From Actinomadura barringtoniae (GTDB lineage: Bacteria > Actinomycetota > Actinomycetes > Streptosporangiales > Streptosporangiaceae): a DNA stretch of 64,000 nucleotides. Positions 1 through 7,517 of this stretch are shown here, piece after piece. The stretch's first letter is position 1, and the number at the start of each line of letters is the position of its first letter. Made by a program: the position numbers and the translations under genes. The notes below the pieces were generated by a model. It searched no databases. It saw nothing but the letters and a program-made list of their open reading frames with translations, and was not told the origin of the DNA. The stretch covers positions 1 to 64,000 of the forward strand of contig NZ_JAGEOJ010000012.1 of the NCBI RefSeq assembly GCF_017573505.1, given 5' to 3'.

Positions 1-1167
1 GCCTTGGCCCTGCGCACGTTGATCGGCGGCGCGTTGGTCGCCGTGGGGGTCGGTGCCTCGCCGGTCGGGTGGGGGCTGCTCGTGGAGGCGCTGCTCCGCG
101 GCGGATGGGTCGGTGCCGGGGTCGGGGACTTGTTGGTCGGCCGGGAGTTGCCAGGCCTGCTGGGGGTCTTGGCCTGGCTGCCAGGGTGGGGCGGGCGGGG
201 TGGGGGTACGGACGTAGGCCGCGGGGTCGGTGACGGTCTCGCCCATGGGGGGTTCGCGGCGGCGCGGTGCCGGGGGTGGCGGGGAGGCCCAGGCTTCGCC
301 CAGGTGGGTGGTGACCTCGGCTTCGCCGGAGCCGCCCACCAGGCTCAGGAGGAGGCCTCGGGCGGTGGGGCGGAGCTCGGGTTCCTTGCTGAGGGCGGCG
401 CGGACCAGGGAGGCCAACGGGTCGGTGAGGGCGCCCAGTTCGGGCTGGGCGTGCAGGGCCCGGCCGACCATGATCTGGAAGGAGCCCTGGCCGAAGGGGT
501 TGCGGCCGTTGGCGGCGTAGGCGACCAGGCAGCCCCAGGCGAAGATGTCGACGGCGGGCGAGATGTCCTGGGTGAGGATCTGCTCGGGGGCGATGTAGCC
601 GGGGGTGCCGACGACCTGGCCGGTCTTGGTGTGGGAGGTGGCGGCGTCCAGGGCGCGGGCGATGCCGAAGTCGATGACACGTGGGCCCGAGATGGACAGC
701 AGGACGTTGCTGGGCTTCAGGTCGCGGTGCACCAGGCCGGCGGAGTGGATGGCGACCAGGGCGGCGGCGACGCCGACCGCGACGCCGTGCAGCATGCCCG
801 GGGAGAGCGGGCCGGTCTCGGTGATGTGCTGCAGGAGGGACGGGCCGTCGATGTACTCGGTCACCATGTAGGCGAGGCCGAGGTCCTGGCCGTGGTCGAT
901 CACCTGGGCGGTGCAGAACGAGGCGACGCGTTCGGCGTTGGCCATCTCGTCGTGGAAGCGGGACAGGAACGCCCCGTCGCCGGCGAGCTCGGGCCGCACC
1001 ATCTTGACGGCGACGAGCTGGCCGCCCGGGCCGCGGCCGAGGTAGACGGCGCCCATGCCGCCCTCGCCGATCTTGGCCTCGATCTCGTACGGGCCGACCC
1101 GCGTGGGGTCGTCGGGGCTCAGCTCACGCAGAGCCGCCGCGCCCGGCCGTGTACGCCGTTCAGCCAA
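1..1167 (-). CDS. Serine/threonine protein kinase (3' end outside window)
   Basis: Hanks-type Ser/Thr kinase, cut by the left edge of the window after 389 codons. Visible motifs in order: glycine loop IGEGGMGAVYLG (about residues 33-44), the VAVK lysine (about 56), the catalytic loop HRDLKPSN (about 143), DFGIA, and GTPGYIAPEQ. After about residue 285 the sequence becomes rich in Pro and Gln (PPAPPW, DPSAAEQ), a low-complexity linker common in actinobacterial kinases; any membrane segment or sensor domain would lie beyond the window. The chosen start is a TTG at 1165-1167, because GGAG sits 8 nt upstream (1176-1179) and the kinase domain follows closely. It is divergent from the deacetylase at 1433. 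The substrate is not predictable. Confidence 0.9.
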   Translation of the reverse strand, partial: MAERRTRPGAAALRELSPDDPTRVGPYEIEAKIGEGGMGAVYLGRGPGGQLVAVKMVRPELAGDGAFLSRFHDEMANAERVASFCTAQVIDHGQDLGLAYMVTEYIDGPSLLQHITETGPLSPGMLHGVAVGVAAALVAIHSAGLVHRDLKPSNVLLSISGPRVIDFGIARALDAATSHTKTGQVVGTPGYIAPEQILTQDISPAVDIFAWGCLVAYAANGRNPFGQGSFQIMVGRALHAQPELGALTDPLASLVRAALSKEPELRPTARGLLLSLVGGSGEAEVTTHLGEAWASPPPPAPRRREPPMGETVTDPAAYVRTPTPPAPPWQPGQDPQQAWQLPADQQVPDPGTDPSAAEQRLHEQPPPDRRGTDPHGDQRAADQRAQGQG

Positions 1168-1432
1168 GGAGATCACTCCAAGCCGCAAGGGGTCGCACCG
1201 GCCCGCCACCCGTTCGGCGGCGCGAGTCCCCACCCGTGAGAACACGATCCCAGAGCGGGGCGCGGACCACCAGATGCAAGACAAGGTCAACGTTGGGCCA
1301 AGACCCGTCCGATCCAAGGCAAAGGTCCGCCCCGTGTCCGGTTTTGGGCGTTTTAGTCGCCTCTGCGGGCATACGCTGACCAACCAGTCACATCGCTTGA
1401 CCGTTCACTCACGGACATCGGGGGATGCTTTG
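1168..1432. promoter_or_regulatory. Divergent intergenic region, kinase / deacetylase lipoprotein
   Basis: 265 bp between two divergent genes, so it must hold both promoters. It is less GC-rich than its flanks towards the right end. TTGACC occurs at 1397-1402, but no convincing -10 lies 17-18 bp downstream, so no promoter is assigned. Confidence 0.35.
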
Positions 1433-2863
1433 GTGATCGCGCGTGTGAAGGGGGTGGCGGCGCTCGCCGCCGCCCTTGTGCTGGGCGCCTGCGCCGATCA
1501 GGGGGCGCGCCAGCTGCGGACCGTCGCCGACGTCACCATCGTGCACACGGTCAACCCGTCCACGGTACCGGGGCTCACCACGGTCACCCGAGCCGAGCAG
1601 AACGACCGGCGCCACGTGTACGCCTCCTACCCCGAGGTCCCCGGTGCCCGCCCGCTGTCCCGCGCGCTCGCCTCGGCCGTGAACGGCCGGGTGAAGCCGT
1701 TCGAGAGGGACGCCGGCCGTGTCCGCCGGCTGCCCGGCGGCGACGTCCCCGAGCTGAACGTCCAGTGGTCCCTCACCGCCGCCGCGCAGGAGGTCGTCGG
1801 CGTACGGCTGGTGACCTCGCAGTTCATGGGCGCCTCGGGCGGCGAGACCCGGGAGACCCTCTGGTACGACGGCGTGGCGGGCATGGTGCATCCGGCCGCC
1901 GATCTGCTCGACGGCCGGCGCGGGCTGGACGGGATGGTCCGCCAGGTCCGTTCCCGGATCGGGAACGAGGCCAACCCCGGCCAGGTGACCCCGGATCCGC
2001 GGATGTTCTCCTCCATCGCCTTCAACGAGGCGGGCGACATGGTCGTGGAGTTCAGCGACTACTCGGTCGCGCCGGGCTCGGCGGGGCGGGTCGCGGTCGC
2101 CGTGCCCGGCAGCGCCTATGAGCCGCTGCTGTCCTCGTTCGGCATGCGTGCACGCGACGCCGCCCTGGACACCCAGCCGGGCCTCTCGCTCGGCTCCCCC
2201 ACCGCCACCCCGGCCCCACGCGGCGACGCGGCACGCCGCCCTCTCCCCCGCACCGACTGCGTCCGGGCCAAGTGCGTCGCGCTCACCTTCGACGACGGGC
2301 CGGGCCCCCACACCGGGCGCCTGCTCGACCTGCTCGCCGACGGCCGGGCCCGCGCCACCTTCTTCGTCGTCGGCGACAACGCGGCCGCCCGGACCGACCT
2401 GCTGCGCCGCGCCGCCGCCGCGGGACACGAGATCGGCAACCACACCCAGGACCACCGCGACCTCAGCCGCCTGCCCGCGATGCAGGTGACCTCCGACATC
2501 CAGCGCACCGAGGAGGTCGTCCGCGACGTCACCGGCCGCTCACCGAAGCTGCTGCGGCCCCCGTACGGCGCCACGAACGCGACCGTCGGCGCCGTCGCCA
2601 AGTCCCTCGGCCTCGCCCAGGTCATGTGGAACGTCGCCGTCGCGGACTGGCGCCAGAGCGACGCCCGCGTGATCGCCGACCGCGTCGTCTCGGCCAGCCG
2701 CCCCGGCTCGATCGTCGTGCTGCACGACAACCACAAGGTCACCGTGGACGCCGTTCCGCGGATCATCCAGCGGCTCCAGGCCAAGGGCTACACCCTCGCC
2801 ACCGCCTCCGACCTGCTGGCCGCCCGGCACCCGCAGCCCGGCGGCGCCTACCGGAACGGCTGA
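1433..2863 (+). CDS. Lipoprotein polysaccharide deacetylase with RsiV-like (DUF3298) domain
   Basis: Predicted surface lipoprotein of 476 aa with two parts. The N-terminus has a hydrophobic stretch ending in a lipobox (LVLGAC). Residues about 40-255 resemble the RsiV/DUF3298 module (WSLTAAAQEVVGVRLV, ETLWYDGVAGMVHPAADLL), as in PdaC-like enzymes. Residues about 275-470 form a NodB/CE4 deacetylase: TFDDGPG with the metal Asp, HTQDH as the metal-binding HxxxH, RPPYG, and IVVLHD near the end. CE4 enzymes remove N-acetyl groups from peptidoglycan or chitooligosaccharides; the lipobox puts this one outside the membrane, so wall modification is likely. The start is GTG 1433, with GGGGGA 8 nt upstream; the longer in-frame extension back to 1055 runs antisense through the kinase gene. 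The stop lies in a threefold GAACGGCTGA repeat. Confidence 0.88.
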   Translation: MIARVKGVAALAAALVLGACADQGARQLRTVADVTIVHTVNPSTVPGLTTVTRAEQNDRRHVYASYPEVPGARPLSRALASAVNGRVKPFERDAGRVRRLPGGDVPELNVQWSLTAAAQEVVGVRLVTSQFMGASGGETRETLWYDGVAGMVHPAADLLDGRRGLDGMVRQVRSRIGNEANPGQVTPDPRMFSSIAFNEAGDMVVEFSDYSVAPGSAGRVAVAVPGSAYEPLLSSFGMRARDAALDTQPGLSLGSPTATPAPRGDAARRPLPRTDCVRAKCVALTFDDGPGPHTGRLLDLLADGRARATFFVVGDNAAARTDLLRRAAAAGHEIGNHTQDHRDLSRLPAMQVTSDIQRTEEVVRDVTGRSPKLLRPPYGATNATVGAVAKSLGLAQVMWNVAVADWRQSDARVIADRVVSASRPGSIVVLHDNHKVTVDAVPRIIQRLQAKGYTLATASDLLAARHPQPGGAYRNG

Positions 2864-2901
2864 TCCGCCACCAGAACGGCTGACGCGGCCAGAACGGCCG
2901 A
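2854..2901 (+). repeat. Stop-codon-spanning repeat after the deacetylase gene
   Basis: The last codons and stop of the deacetylase, GAACGGCTGA (2854-2863), recur at 2874-2883 and, with one change, at 2892-2901. The intervals are 20 and 18 bp. Members of the same class of structure occur at eight other gene ends in the window. Confidence 0.7.
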
Positions 2902-2916
2902 CCAGGCCGATCCGCC

Positions 2917-3852
2917 TCAGGTGGTGATCATGTCCAGGCGGCGCAGGATGACGCCCTCGCGCAGCGCCCAGGGGCAGACCTCCAGTTCGGGAAGCTCGAA
3001 CAGGTCCATGGCCGCGTCGGCGACGATGGCCCCGGCCGGGAGCTGGTGAACGCGGCGCTCGGACACGCCGGGGAGCTCGGCGCGTTCCTCGGCGGTCATC
3101 TGCGCCAGCCGCTCGGTCCACTCGGTGAGCGCCGAGTGCTTCAGCACCCGGCGCGCGAACGGGCCCTCCGACGACGGCGCGGCGCCGGCGATGCGGGCGA
3201 GCTGCTTGAACGTCTTGGAGGTGGCGACCGCGTGGTCGGGCGGGCCGTACCGCGAGATCTCGCCGACGTGCCGGGCGATCTCGGCCCGCACGTGGCGGCG
3301 GAGCTTGCGCACCTCGTCGGGCGAGGGCGGGTCGGAGGGGAACCAGTCGCGGGTGAGGCGCCCGGCGCCGAGGGGGAGCGAGATGGCCGCGTCCGGGTCC
3401 TCGTCGATGCCCGCCGCGATCTCCAGCGAGCCGCCGCCGATGTCGACCACCAGCAGCCGCCCCGACGACCAGCCGAACCAGCGCCGCACCGCCAGGAAGG
3501 TCAGCTTGGCCTCGTCCGGTCCCGACAGCACGGTGATGTCCGCCTGGGAGCGGCGGCGGATCCGGTCCAGGACCTCTTCACCGTTGGCGGCGTCCCGCAC
3601 GGCCGAGGTGGCGAACGAGACGAGGTCCTCGACGCCCTTGTCCTCGGCTATCTGCAATGCCTCGTCGACGAAGCTCCCCAGGAGGTCCTCCCCTTCCTGG
3701 GAGAGCACGTCGCCGTCTTCCAAATGGGCGGCCAGCCGCAGCTCCGCCTTGTGAGAGAACGCCGGAAGCGGCCGCGCCCCCTGGTGGGCGTCCACCACCA
3801 GGAGATGCACCGTGTTCGATCCGACGTCCAGCACACCCAGTCGCATGCCCAT
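2917..3852 (-). CDS. Ppx/GppA family phosphatase
   Basis: 311-aa member of the exopolyphosphatase/guanosine-pentaphosphatase family (ASKHA fold), which hydrolyses polyphosphate ends or pppGpp. Visible: the N-terminal phosphate-1 motif LGVLDVGSNTVHLLVVD, SFATSAVRDAANG, and the phosphate-2 loop VVDIGGGSLEIA. It ends near LPAGAIVADAAMDLF and lacks the C-terminal HD extension of long Ppx proteins, matching the short actinobacterial Ppx1/Ppx2 type. The start is ATG 3852; a second ATG two codons in is equally possible, and neither has a clear Shine-Dalgarno sequence. It is convergent with the deacetylase. Polyphosphate versus pppGpp preference cannot be read from the sequence. Confidence 0.88.
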   Translation of the reverse strand: MGMRLGVLDVGSNTVHLLVVDAHQGARPLPAFSHKAELRLAAHLEDGDVLSQEGEDLLGSFVDEALQIAEDKGVEDLVSFATSAVRDAANGEEVLDRIRRRSQADITVLSGPDEAKLTFLAVRRWFGWSSGRLLVVDIGGGSLEIAAGIDEDPDAAISLPLGAGRLTRDWFPSDPPSPDEVRKLRRHVRAEIARHVGEISRYGPPDHAVATSKTFKQLARIAGAAPSSEGPFARRVLKHSALTEWTERLAQMTAEERAELPGVSERRVHQLPAGAIVADAAMDLFELPELEVCPWALREGVILRRLDMITT

Positions 3853-4039
3853 GACGCTACCGAATCGCGGCCCGTACAAATGCCGCCGGATCGCCACCAA
3901 AGCGCAGCGTAGGCGTCCCAAACCCGGCCCTGCGGCGCCGCGTTCGTACGAAACCACAACCCCGGCGAGCCCTCCGGGAGCCATTCGCACGCCCGGAACA
4001 CCGGCGAGGCGGGTGGAACGGGCCCTTTCTCCATTCGGA

Positions 4040-4045
4040 TAGCGT
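4040..4045 (+). promoter_or_regulatory. -10 element of a probable leaderless promoter
   Basis: TAGCGT, followed by exactly 7 nt and the GTG at 4053, fits a TAnnnT -10 box with transcription starting at or next to the initiation codon. No good -35 is visible. The DUF2293 gene has the same arrangement. Confidence 0.5.
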
Positions 4046-4052
4046 GGCGATC

Positions 4053-4535
4053 GTGAACGAGGAGGAGCCGAACGCGGAGGACCGGGACACCGAGGACCGG
4101 GACGCGAAGGACCTGGCGGACCGGGAGGAGCGCCGGTGGCGCGTGCCCGCGCCGCAGATCGCGCTGAAGGTCGCCGCGACCGTGCTGCTGGCGGCGCTGA
4201 CCGCGATGTCCACCGGTGACGTCCAGGCGCTCGTCCTCGCCGGGGCGGGCACGATCGCCTGCGCCGCGCTGGCGCTGCGCGACCTCCTGGCGCCGGTACG
4301 GCTGGCCGCCGATACCGAGGGCCTCACCGTGATCAGCGGGTACGCCGGGCGCCGCCGCATCCCGTGGTCGCAGATCACCGGGCTGCGCATCGACGAGCGC
4401 CGCCGCCTGTTCCTGCACACCCGGCTGCTGGAGATCGAGACCGAGGACGACCTCCACATGCTCAGCGCGTTCGACCTCGGGGCCGACGTCCACGACGTCC
4501 AGACCGAGCTCGACTCCATCCGCGCCGACGCCTGA
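4053..4535 (+). CDS. PH domain-containing membrane protein
   Basis: About 160 aa. The N-terminal 30 residues are acidic and charged. Two hydrophobic segments follow (ALKVAATVLLAALTAM and ALVLAGAGTIACAALAL). A C-terminal soluble domain has the pattern of bacterial PH domains found behind paired membrane helices (LTVISGYAGRRRIPWSQITGLRID, then LLEIETEDDLHML). Such proteins are membrane anchored with the PH domain in the cytoplasm; their ligands are mostly unknown. GTG 4053 is chosen because a -10-like TAGCGT sits 7 nt upstream; GTG 4044 is the alternative. It is convergent with rbsK, and its stop opens a 9-bp tandem array. Confidence 0.75.
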   Translation: MNEEEPNAEDRDTEDRDAKDLADREERRWRVPAPQIALKVAATVLLAALTAMSTGDVQALVLAGAGTIACAALALRDLLAPVRLAADTEGLTVISGYAGRRRIPWSQITGLRIDERRRLFLHTRLLEIETEDDLHMLSAFDLGADVHDVQTELDSIRADA

Positions 4536-4594
4536 CCGGTCTGACCTGCCTGACCGGTCTGACCTGTCTGACCTGCCTGACCTGCCTGACCTGT
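4532..4594. repeat. 7 x 9-bp tandem array at the stop of the PH-domain gene
   Basis: Seven contiguous copies of CTGACC(T/G)G(T/C). The first copy contains the TGA stop of the PH-domain gene (4533-4535), so every unit carries a TGA in that same frame. The array ends within the rbsK stop codon (4594-4596) and fills the whole gap between the two convergent genes. Confidence 0.95.
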
Positions 4595-5493
4595 CAGAGC
4601 GCGGGCAGGTCCTCCCCCACCGACGGGTAGGAGCTCTGCGCTCCCGGCTTGCGTACGGCCGCGGCGCCCACGCGAGCGGCGAAGCGGGCGGCGTCGGCCA
4701 AGGCGTCGCCGCGCGCCAGGCGCAGGCACAGGGCGGCGGTGAACGCGTCGCCCGCGCCAGTGGTGTCGACGGCCTCGACCTTGGGCGAGGGCACCTCGTG
4801 CACCCCCGACGAGTCGGCCACCAGCGCGCCCTGCGCCCCGAGCGTGATGACCACCGAACGCGGGCCACGGTCCAGAAGGTCCCGCGCCATCGCCTCCGGA
4901 ACCCCCGGAGCGCCGTCATGACCGAGCAGGAAGGCGGCCTCGTGCTCGTTCACCACGAGCGGGTCGCACAGCGCCAGCACCTCGTCCGGCACGGCGGCGG
5001 CCGGGGACAGGTTGAGCACGACCCGTGCCCCGCCCTCGGCGGCGGCGCGGGCTGCGGCCTCCACGGTCGGCAGCGGGATCTCCAGCTGAAACGACACCAC
5101 GGCGGCGCCCGCGAGCGCCTCCGCCGGGACGTCGCCGGGCTCCAGGCGGGCGTTGGCTCCGGGCGACACGATGATGCTGTTGTCGCCGTCCGGCCCGACC
5201 GTGATCAGCGCGACGCCGCTCGGCCCCCCGCTGACCAGCAGATGGGCGAGGTCGACCCCGGCCTCCTCCAGCGCGGAACGCAGCAGCTCGCCGTGGCCGT
5301 CGTCGCCGATCCGGGCCAGGATGCCGACCCGGCCGCCCAGCCGGGCGGCGGCGACGGCCTGGTTGGCGCCCTTGCCGCCCGGATAGGTCGCCAGGTCCGA
5401 GCCCAGCACGGTCTCCCCCGGCGCCGGCCGCCGGTCGACGGAGACCACCAGGTCCGCGTTGACCGACCCGACGACGACCACTTCGTGCCCCAC
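4594..5493 (-). CDS. rbsK: Ribokinase
   Basis: PfkB-family sugar kinase of 299 aa that phosphorylates D-ribose to ribose-5-phosphate. It shows the N-terminal VVVVGSVNADLVVSVDR strand, the substrate loop YPGGKGANQAVAAARLG, a mid-protein VVNEHEAAFLLG, and the C-terminal anion-hole/catalytic motif DTTGAGDAF. Length is close to typical RbsK. GTG 5493 is preferred because GGGGAG lies about 5 nt upstream and the protein then begins MGHEVVVVGS; GTG 5514, which overlaps the upstream stop as GTGA, would add seven residues. It is the last gene of the rbs operon. Confidence 0.93.
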   Translation of the reverse strand: MGHEVVVVGSVNADLVVSVDRRPAPGETVLGSDLATYPGGKGANQAVAAARLGGRVGILARIGDDGHGELLRSALEEAGVDLAHLLVSGGPSGVALITVGPDGDNSIIVSPGANARLEPGDVPAEALAGAAVVSFQLEIPLPTVEAAARAAAEGGARVVLNLSPAAAVPDEVLALCDPLVVNEHEAAFLLGHDGAPGVPEAMARDLLDRGPRSVVITLGAQGALVADSSGVHEVPSPKVEAVDTTGAGDAFTAALCLRLARGDALADAARFAARVGAAAVRKPGAQSSYPSVGEDLPAL

Positions 5494-5510
5494 GATGCTC
5501 CCCACGTCCC

Positions 5511-7517
5511 TCACGATGTCGCGAACTCGGCGGCGTTCTCCGGCGTCGCGACCTTCACCGGGACCGCGTAGTTCGCCTCGATCTTGTCACCCCGCGCGGC
5601 CTTGACCGCGTTCTGTACCGCGATCTGGCCGAGCAGCCGGGGCTGCTGGGCGACCGAGGCGTTCATCGTCCCGGCCTGCACGGCCTTGATCCCGTCGGGG
5701 GTCCCGTCGAAGCCGACGACCTTGACCTGCTTGCCCGACTTGCCGCCGAGCGCCTTGACCGCGCCGAGGGCCATCTCGTCGTTCTCGGCGAAGACGCCGG
5801 TGATGTCGGGGTGGGCCTGCATGATGTTGGTCGCCACGTCCAGGCCCTTGGTCCGGTCGAAGTCGGCGGGCTGCTTGGCCGCGACCTGGATGCCGGGGAA
5901 CGCCTTCAGTCCCTCGGCGAACCCCTGGCCGCGCTCGCGCGACGCCGACGTTCCGGCCTGCCCCTGGATCCAGGCGATCTTGCCCTTGCCGCCCATCGCC
6001 TTGGCGAGCGCCTGGGCCGCGTCCTTGCCGCCGGCGATGTTGTCGGAGGCGACCAGCTGGGCGACCTGGGCCTTGTTCACGCCGCGGTCGGCGGCCACGA
6101 CCGGGATCTTCTCCCGGTTGGCGGCCTGGACTGCGGGCGCCGCCGCGTCCGAGTCGACCGGGTTGATGATGATCGCCTTCATGCCCTGGCCCACGTAGTT
6201 CTGGACCTGGTTGGTCTGCTGCGAGGCGTCGTTCTGGGCGTCGCCGACGGTGAGGCTCACGCCCTGCCGCTTGGCCTCGGCCTGCGCGCCCTGGCGGAGC
6301 TGGACGAAGAACGGGTTGTTGAGCGTGGAGACCGACATCCCGATCTTGAGGTTGCCGCCGCCGCCCGTGCCGCCGGTGCCGTTCACCGCGACGGCGATCG
6401 CCAGCGCGGCCGCCGCGGCGACCACCACGCCGCCCCCGGCGTACAGCTGCCGGGGCGAGAACGAGGCGCCGCGCCGCCGCAGGGTGTCCAGGAGCACGGC
6501 GAGCGCGATCACGACGCCGATGACGACCTGCTGCCAGAACGCGTTGACCGACAGCAGGTTCAGGCCGTTGCGCAGCACCGCGAGGATGAGCGCGCCGATC
6601 AGGGTGCCGAACGCCTTGCCCTTGCCGCCCGACAGGCTCGCCCCGCCGATGACGACGGCGGCGATCGCGTCCAGCTCGTAGCCGGAGGCCGCCTGCGGCT
6701 GCGCTGAGGCGAGTCGCGAGGCCAGCACGATCCCGGCGACCGCGGCGAACGCGCCGGACAGCGCGTAGGTGACCAGCTTCTGCCGGGAGACCTTGATGCC
6801 CGACAGCCGCGCGGCCTCCTCGTTGCCGCCGATCGCGTACATCGCCCGGCCGCTGTAGGTGCGGGCGAGGATCAGCGCGGTGAGCAGGCCCATCACGATC
6901 ATGACGATCACCGGGACCGGCAGGTACTCGCCGATGGTGTCGCCGAGGTGGGTGACCGCGTCCGGCAGCCCGATCGGGCTCCCGTCGGAGATCACCAGGG
7001 CGAGCCCGCGCGCCACACCGAGCATGGCGAGGGTGGCGATGAACGGCGGCAGTTTCCCGTACGTGATGAGCGCGCCGTTCACCAGGCCCGCGGCGATGCC
7101 GACCACGATCGCCAGGATCAGCGCGATCGGCCAGGGCACGCCGCCGTCGGAGGCCGTCCAGGCGAGCACGACCGCCGACAGCGCGGCGACCGCGCCGACC
7201 GACAGGTCGATGCCGCCGGTGACGATGACGAACGTGACGCCGAACGCCAGGATGGCGACCACGGCCGCCTGGACGCCGACGTTCAGCAGGTTGGTGACGG
7301 TCAGGAAGTCGCCCGACAGCAGCGACAGCGCCACCACCAGGACGACCAGGCCCGCCAGCGCGCCGTTCTCGCCGAGCAGCCGCGCCGCGGTCCGCGCCGC
7401 ACCGCCCTTCTCGCCGCCGCTGCCGCCCGCGGGCCGCTTGCGCATCGTGTCAGTGCTGCCCGTGGGGGGACGACCCCCCACACCCCCCGAGCCGACTTCG
7501 TCGGAATTCGTGGACAT
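5511..7517 (-). CDS. Ribose ABC transporter permease fused to its substrate-binding protein
   Basis: A single 668-aa reading frame joins two parts normally encoded separately. Residues about 45-350 are an RbsC-type permease with many membrane segments and the family motifs TGGIDLSVGA, NGALITYGKLPPFIATLA, AIGGNEEAARLSGI and GGASLSGGKGKAFGTLIGA. Residues about 358-380 form one more hydrophobic helix, then a Gly/Thr linker (NGTGGTGGGG), then from about residue 391 an RbsB-type periplasmic-binding domain (MSVSTLNNPFFVQL, NPVDSDAAAPAV, GVFAENDEMALGAV, VVGFDGTPDG). The helix would place the binding domain outside while tethering it to the permease. ATG 7517 has GGAGGG 6 nt upstream and shares one base with the rbsA stop (TGATG). 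Codons 4-18 are encoded by a dispersed repeat (7464-7508). No separate RbsB gene is nearby. Confidence 0.9.
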   Translation of the reverse strand: MSTNSDEVGSGGVGGRPPTGSTDTMRKRPAGGSGGEKGGAARTAARLLGENGALAGLVVLVVALSLLSGDFLTVTNLLNVGVQAAVVAILAFGVTFVIVTGGIDLSVGAVAALSAVVLAWTASDGGVPWPIALILAIVVGIAAGLVNGALITYGKLPPFIATLAMLGVARGLALVISDGSPIGLPDAVTHLGDTIGEYLPVPVIVMIVMGLLTALILARTYSGRAMYAIGGNEEAARLSGIKVSRQKLVTYALSGAFAAVAGIVLASRLASAQPQAASGYELDAIAAVVIGGASLSGGKGKAFGTLIGALILAVLRNGLNLLSVNAFWQQVVIGVVIALAVLLDTLRRRGASFSPRQLYAGGGVVVAAAAALAIAVAVNGTGGTGGGGNLKIGMSVSTLNNPFFVQLRQGAQAEAKRQGVSLTVGDAQNDASQQTNQVQNYVGQGMKAIIINPVDSDAAAPAVQAANREKIPVVAADRGVNKAQVAQLVASDNIAGGKDAAQALAKAMGGKGKIAWIQGQAGTSASRERGQGFAEGLKAFPGIQVAAKQPADFDRTKGLDVATNIMQAHPDITGVFAENDEMALGAVKALGGKSGKQVKVVGFDGTPDGIKAVQAGTMNASVAQQPRLLGQIAVQNAVKAARGDKIEANYAVPVKVATPENAAEFATS
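7464..7508. repeat. 45-bp double-hairpin dispersed repeat, copy A (coding)
   Basis: It matches copy B at 54406-54450 at 40 of 45 positions without gaps. It contains two palindromes: GGGGGGACGACCCCCC (6-bp stem, 4-nt loop) and CCGACTTCGTCGG (5-bp stem, 3-nt loop). Here it lies inside a gene and encodes residues 4-18 of the RbsC-RbsB fusion. Confidence 0.85.

Noticed and set aside
4..1239. Long plus-strand open frame opposite the kinase gene
   Set aside because: The product is Gly/Val-rich without recognisable motifs, while the minus strand carries a complete set of kinase motifs. High GC3 keeps antisense frames open.
1055..1432. In-frame upstream extension of the deacetylase lipoprotein
   Set aside because: It would run antisense through the kinase 5' end and put 126 residues before a clear lipobox signal; GTG 1433 has a Shine-Dalgarno sequence.
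4532..4594. CRISPR array
   Set aside because: Units are only 9 bp, contiguous and without spacers; no cas gene nearby.
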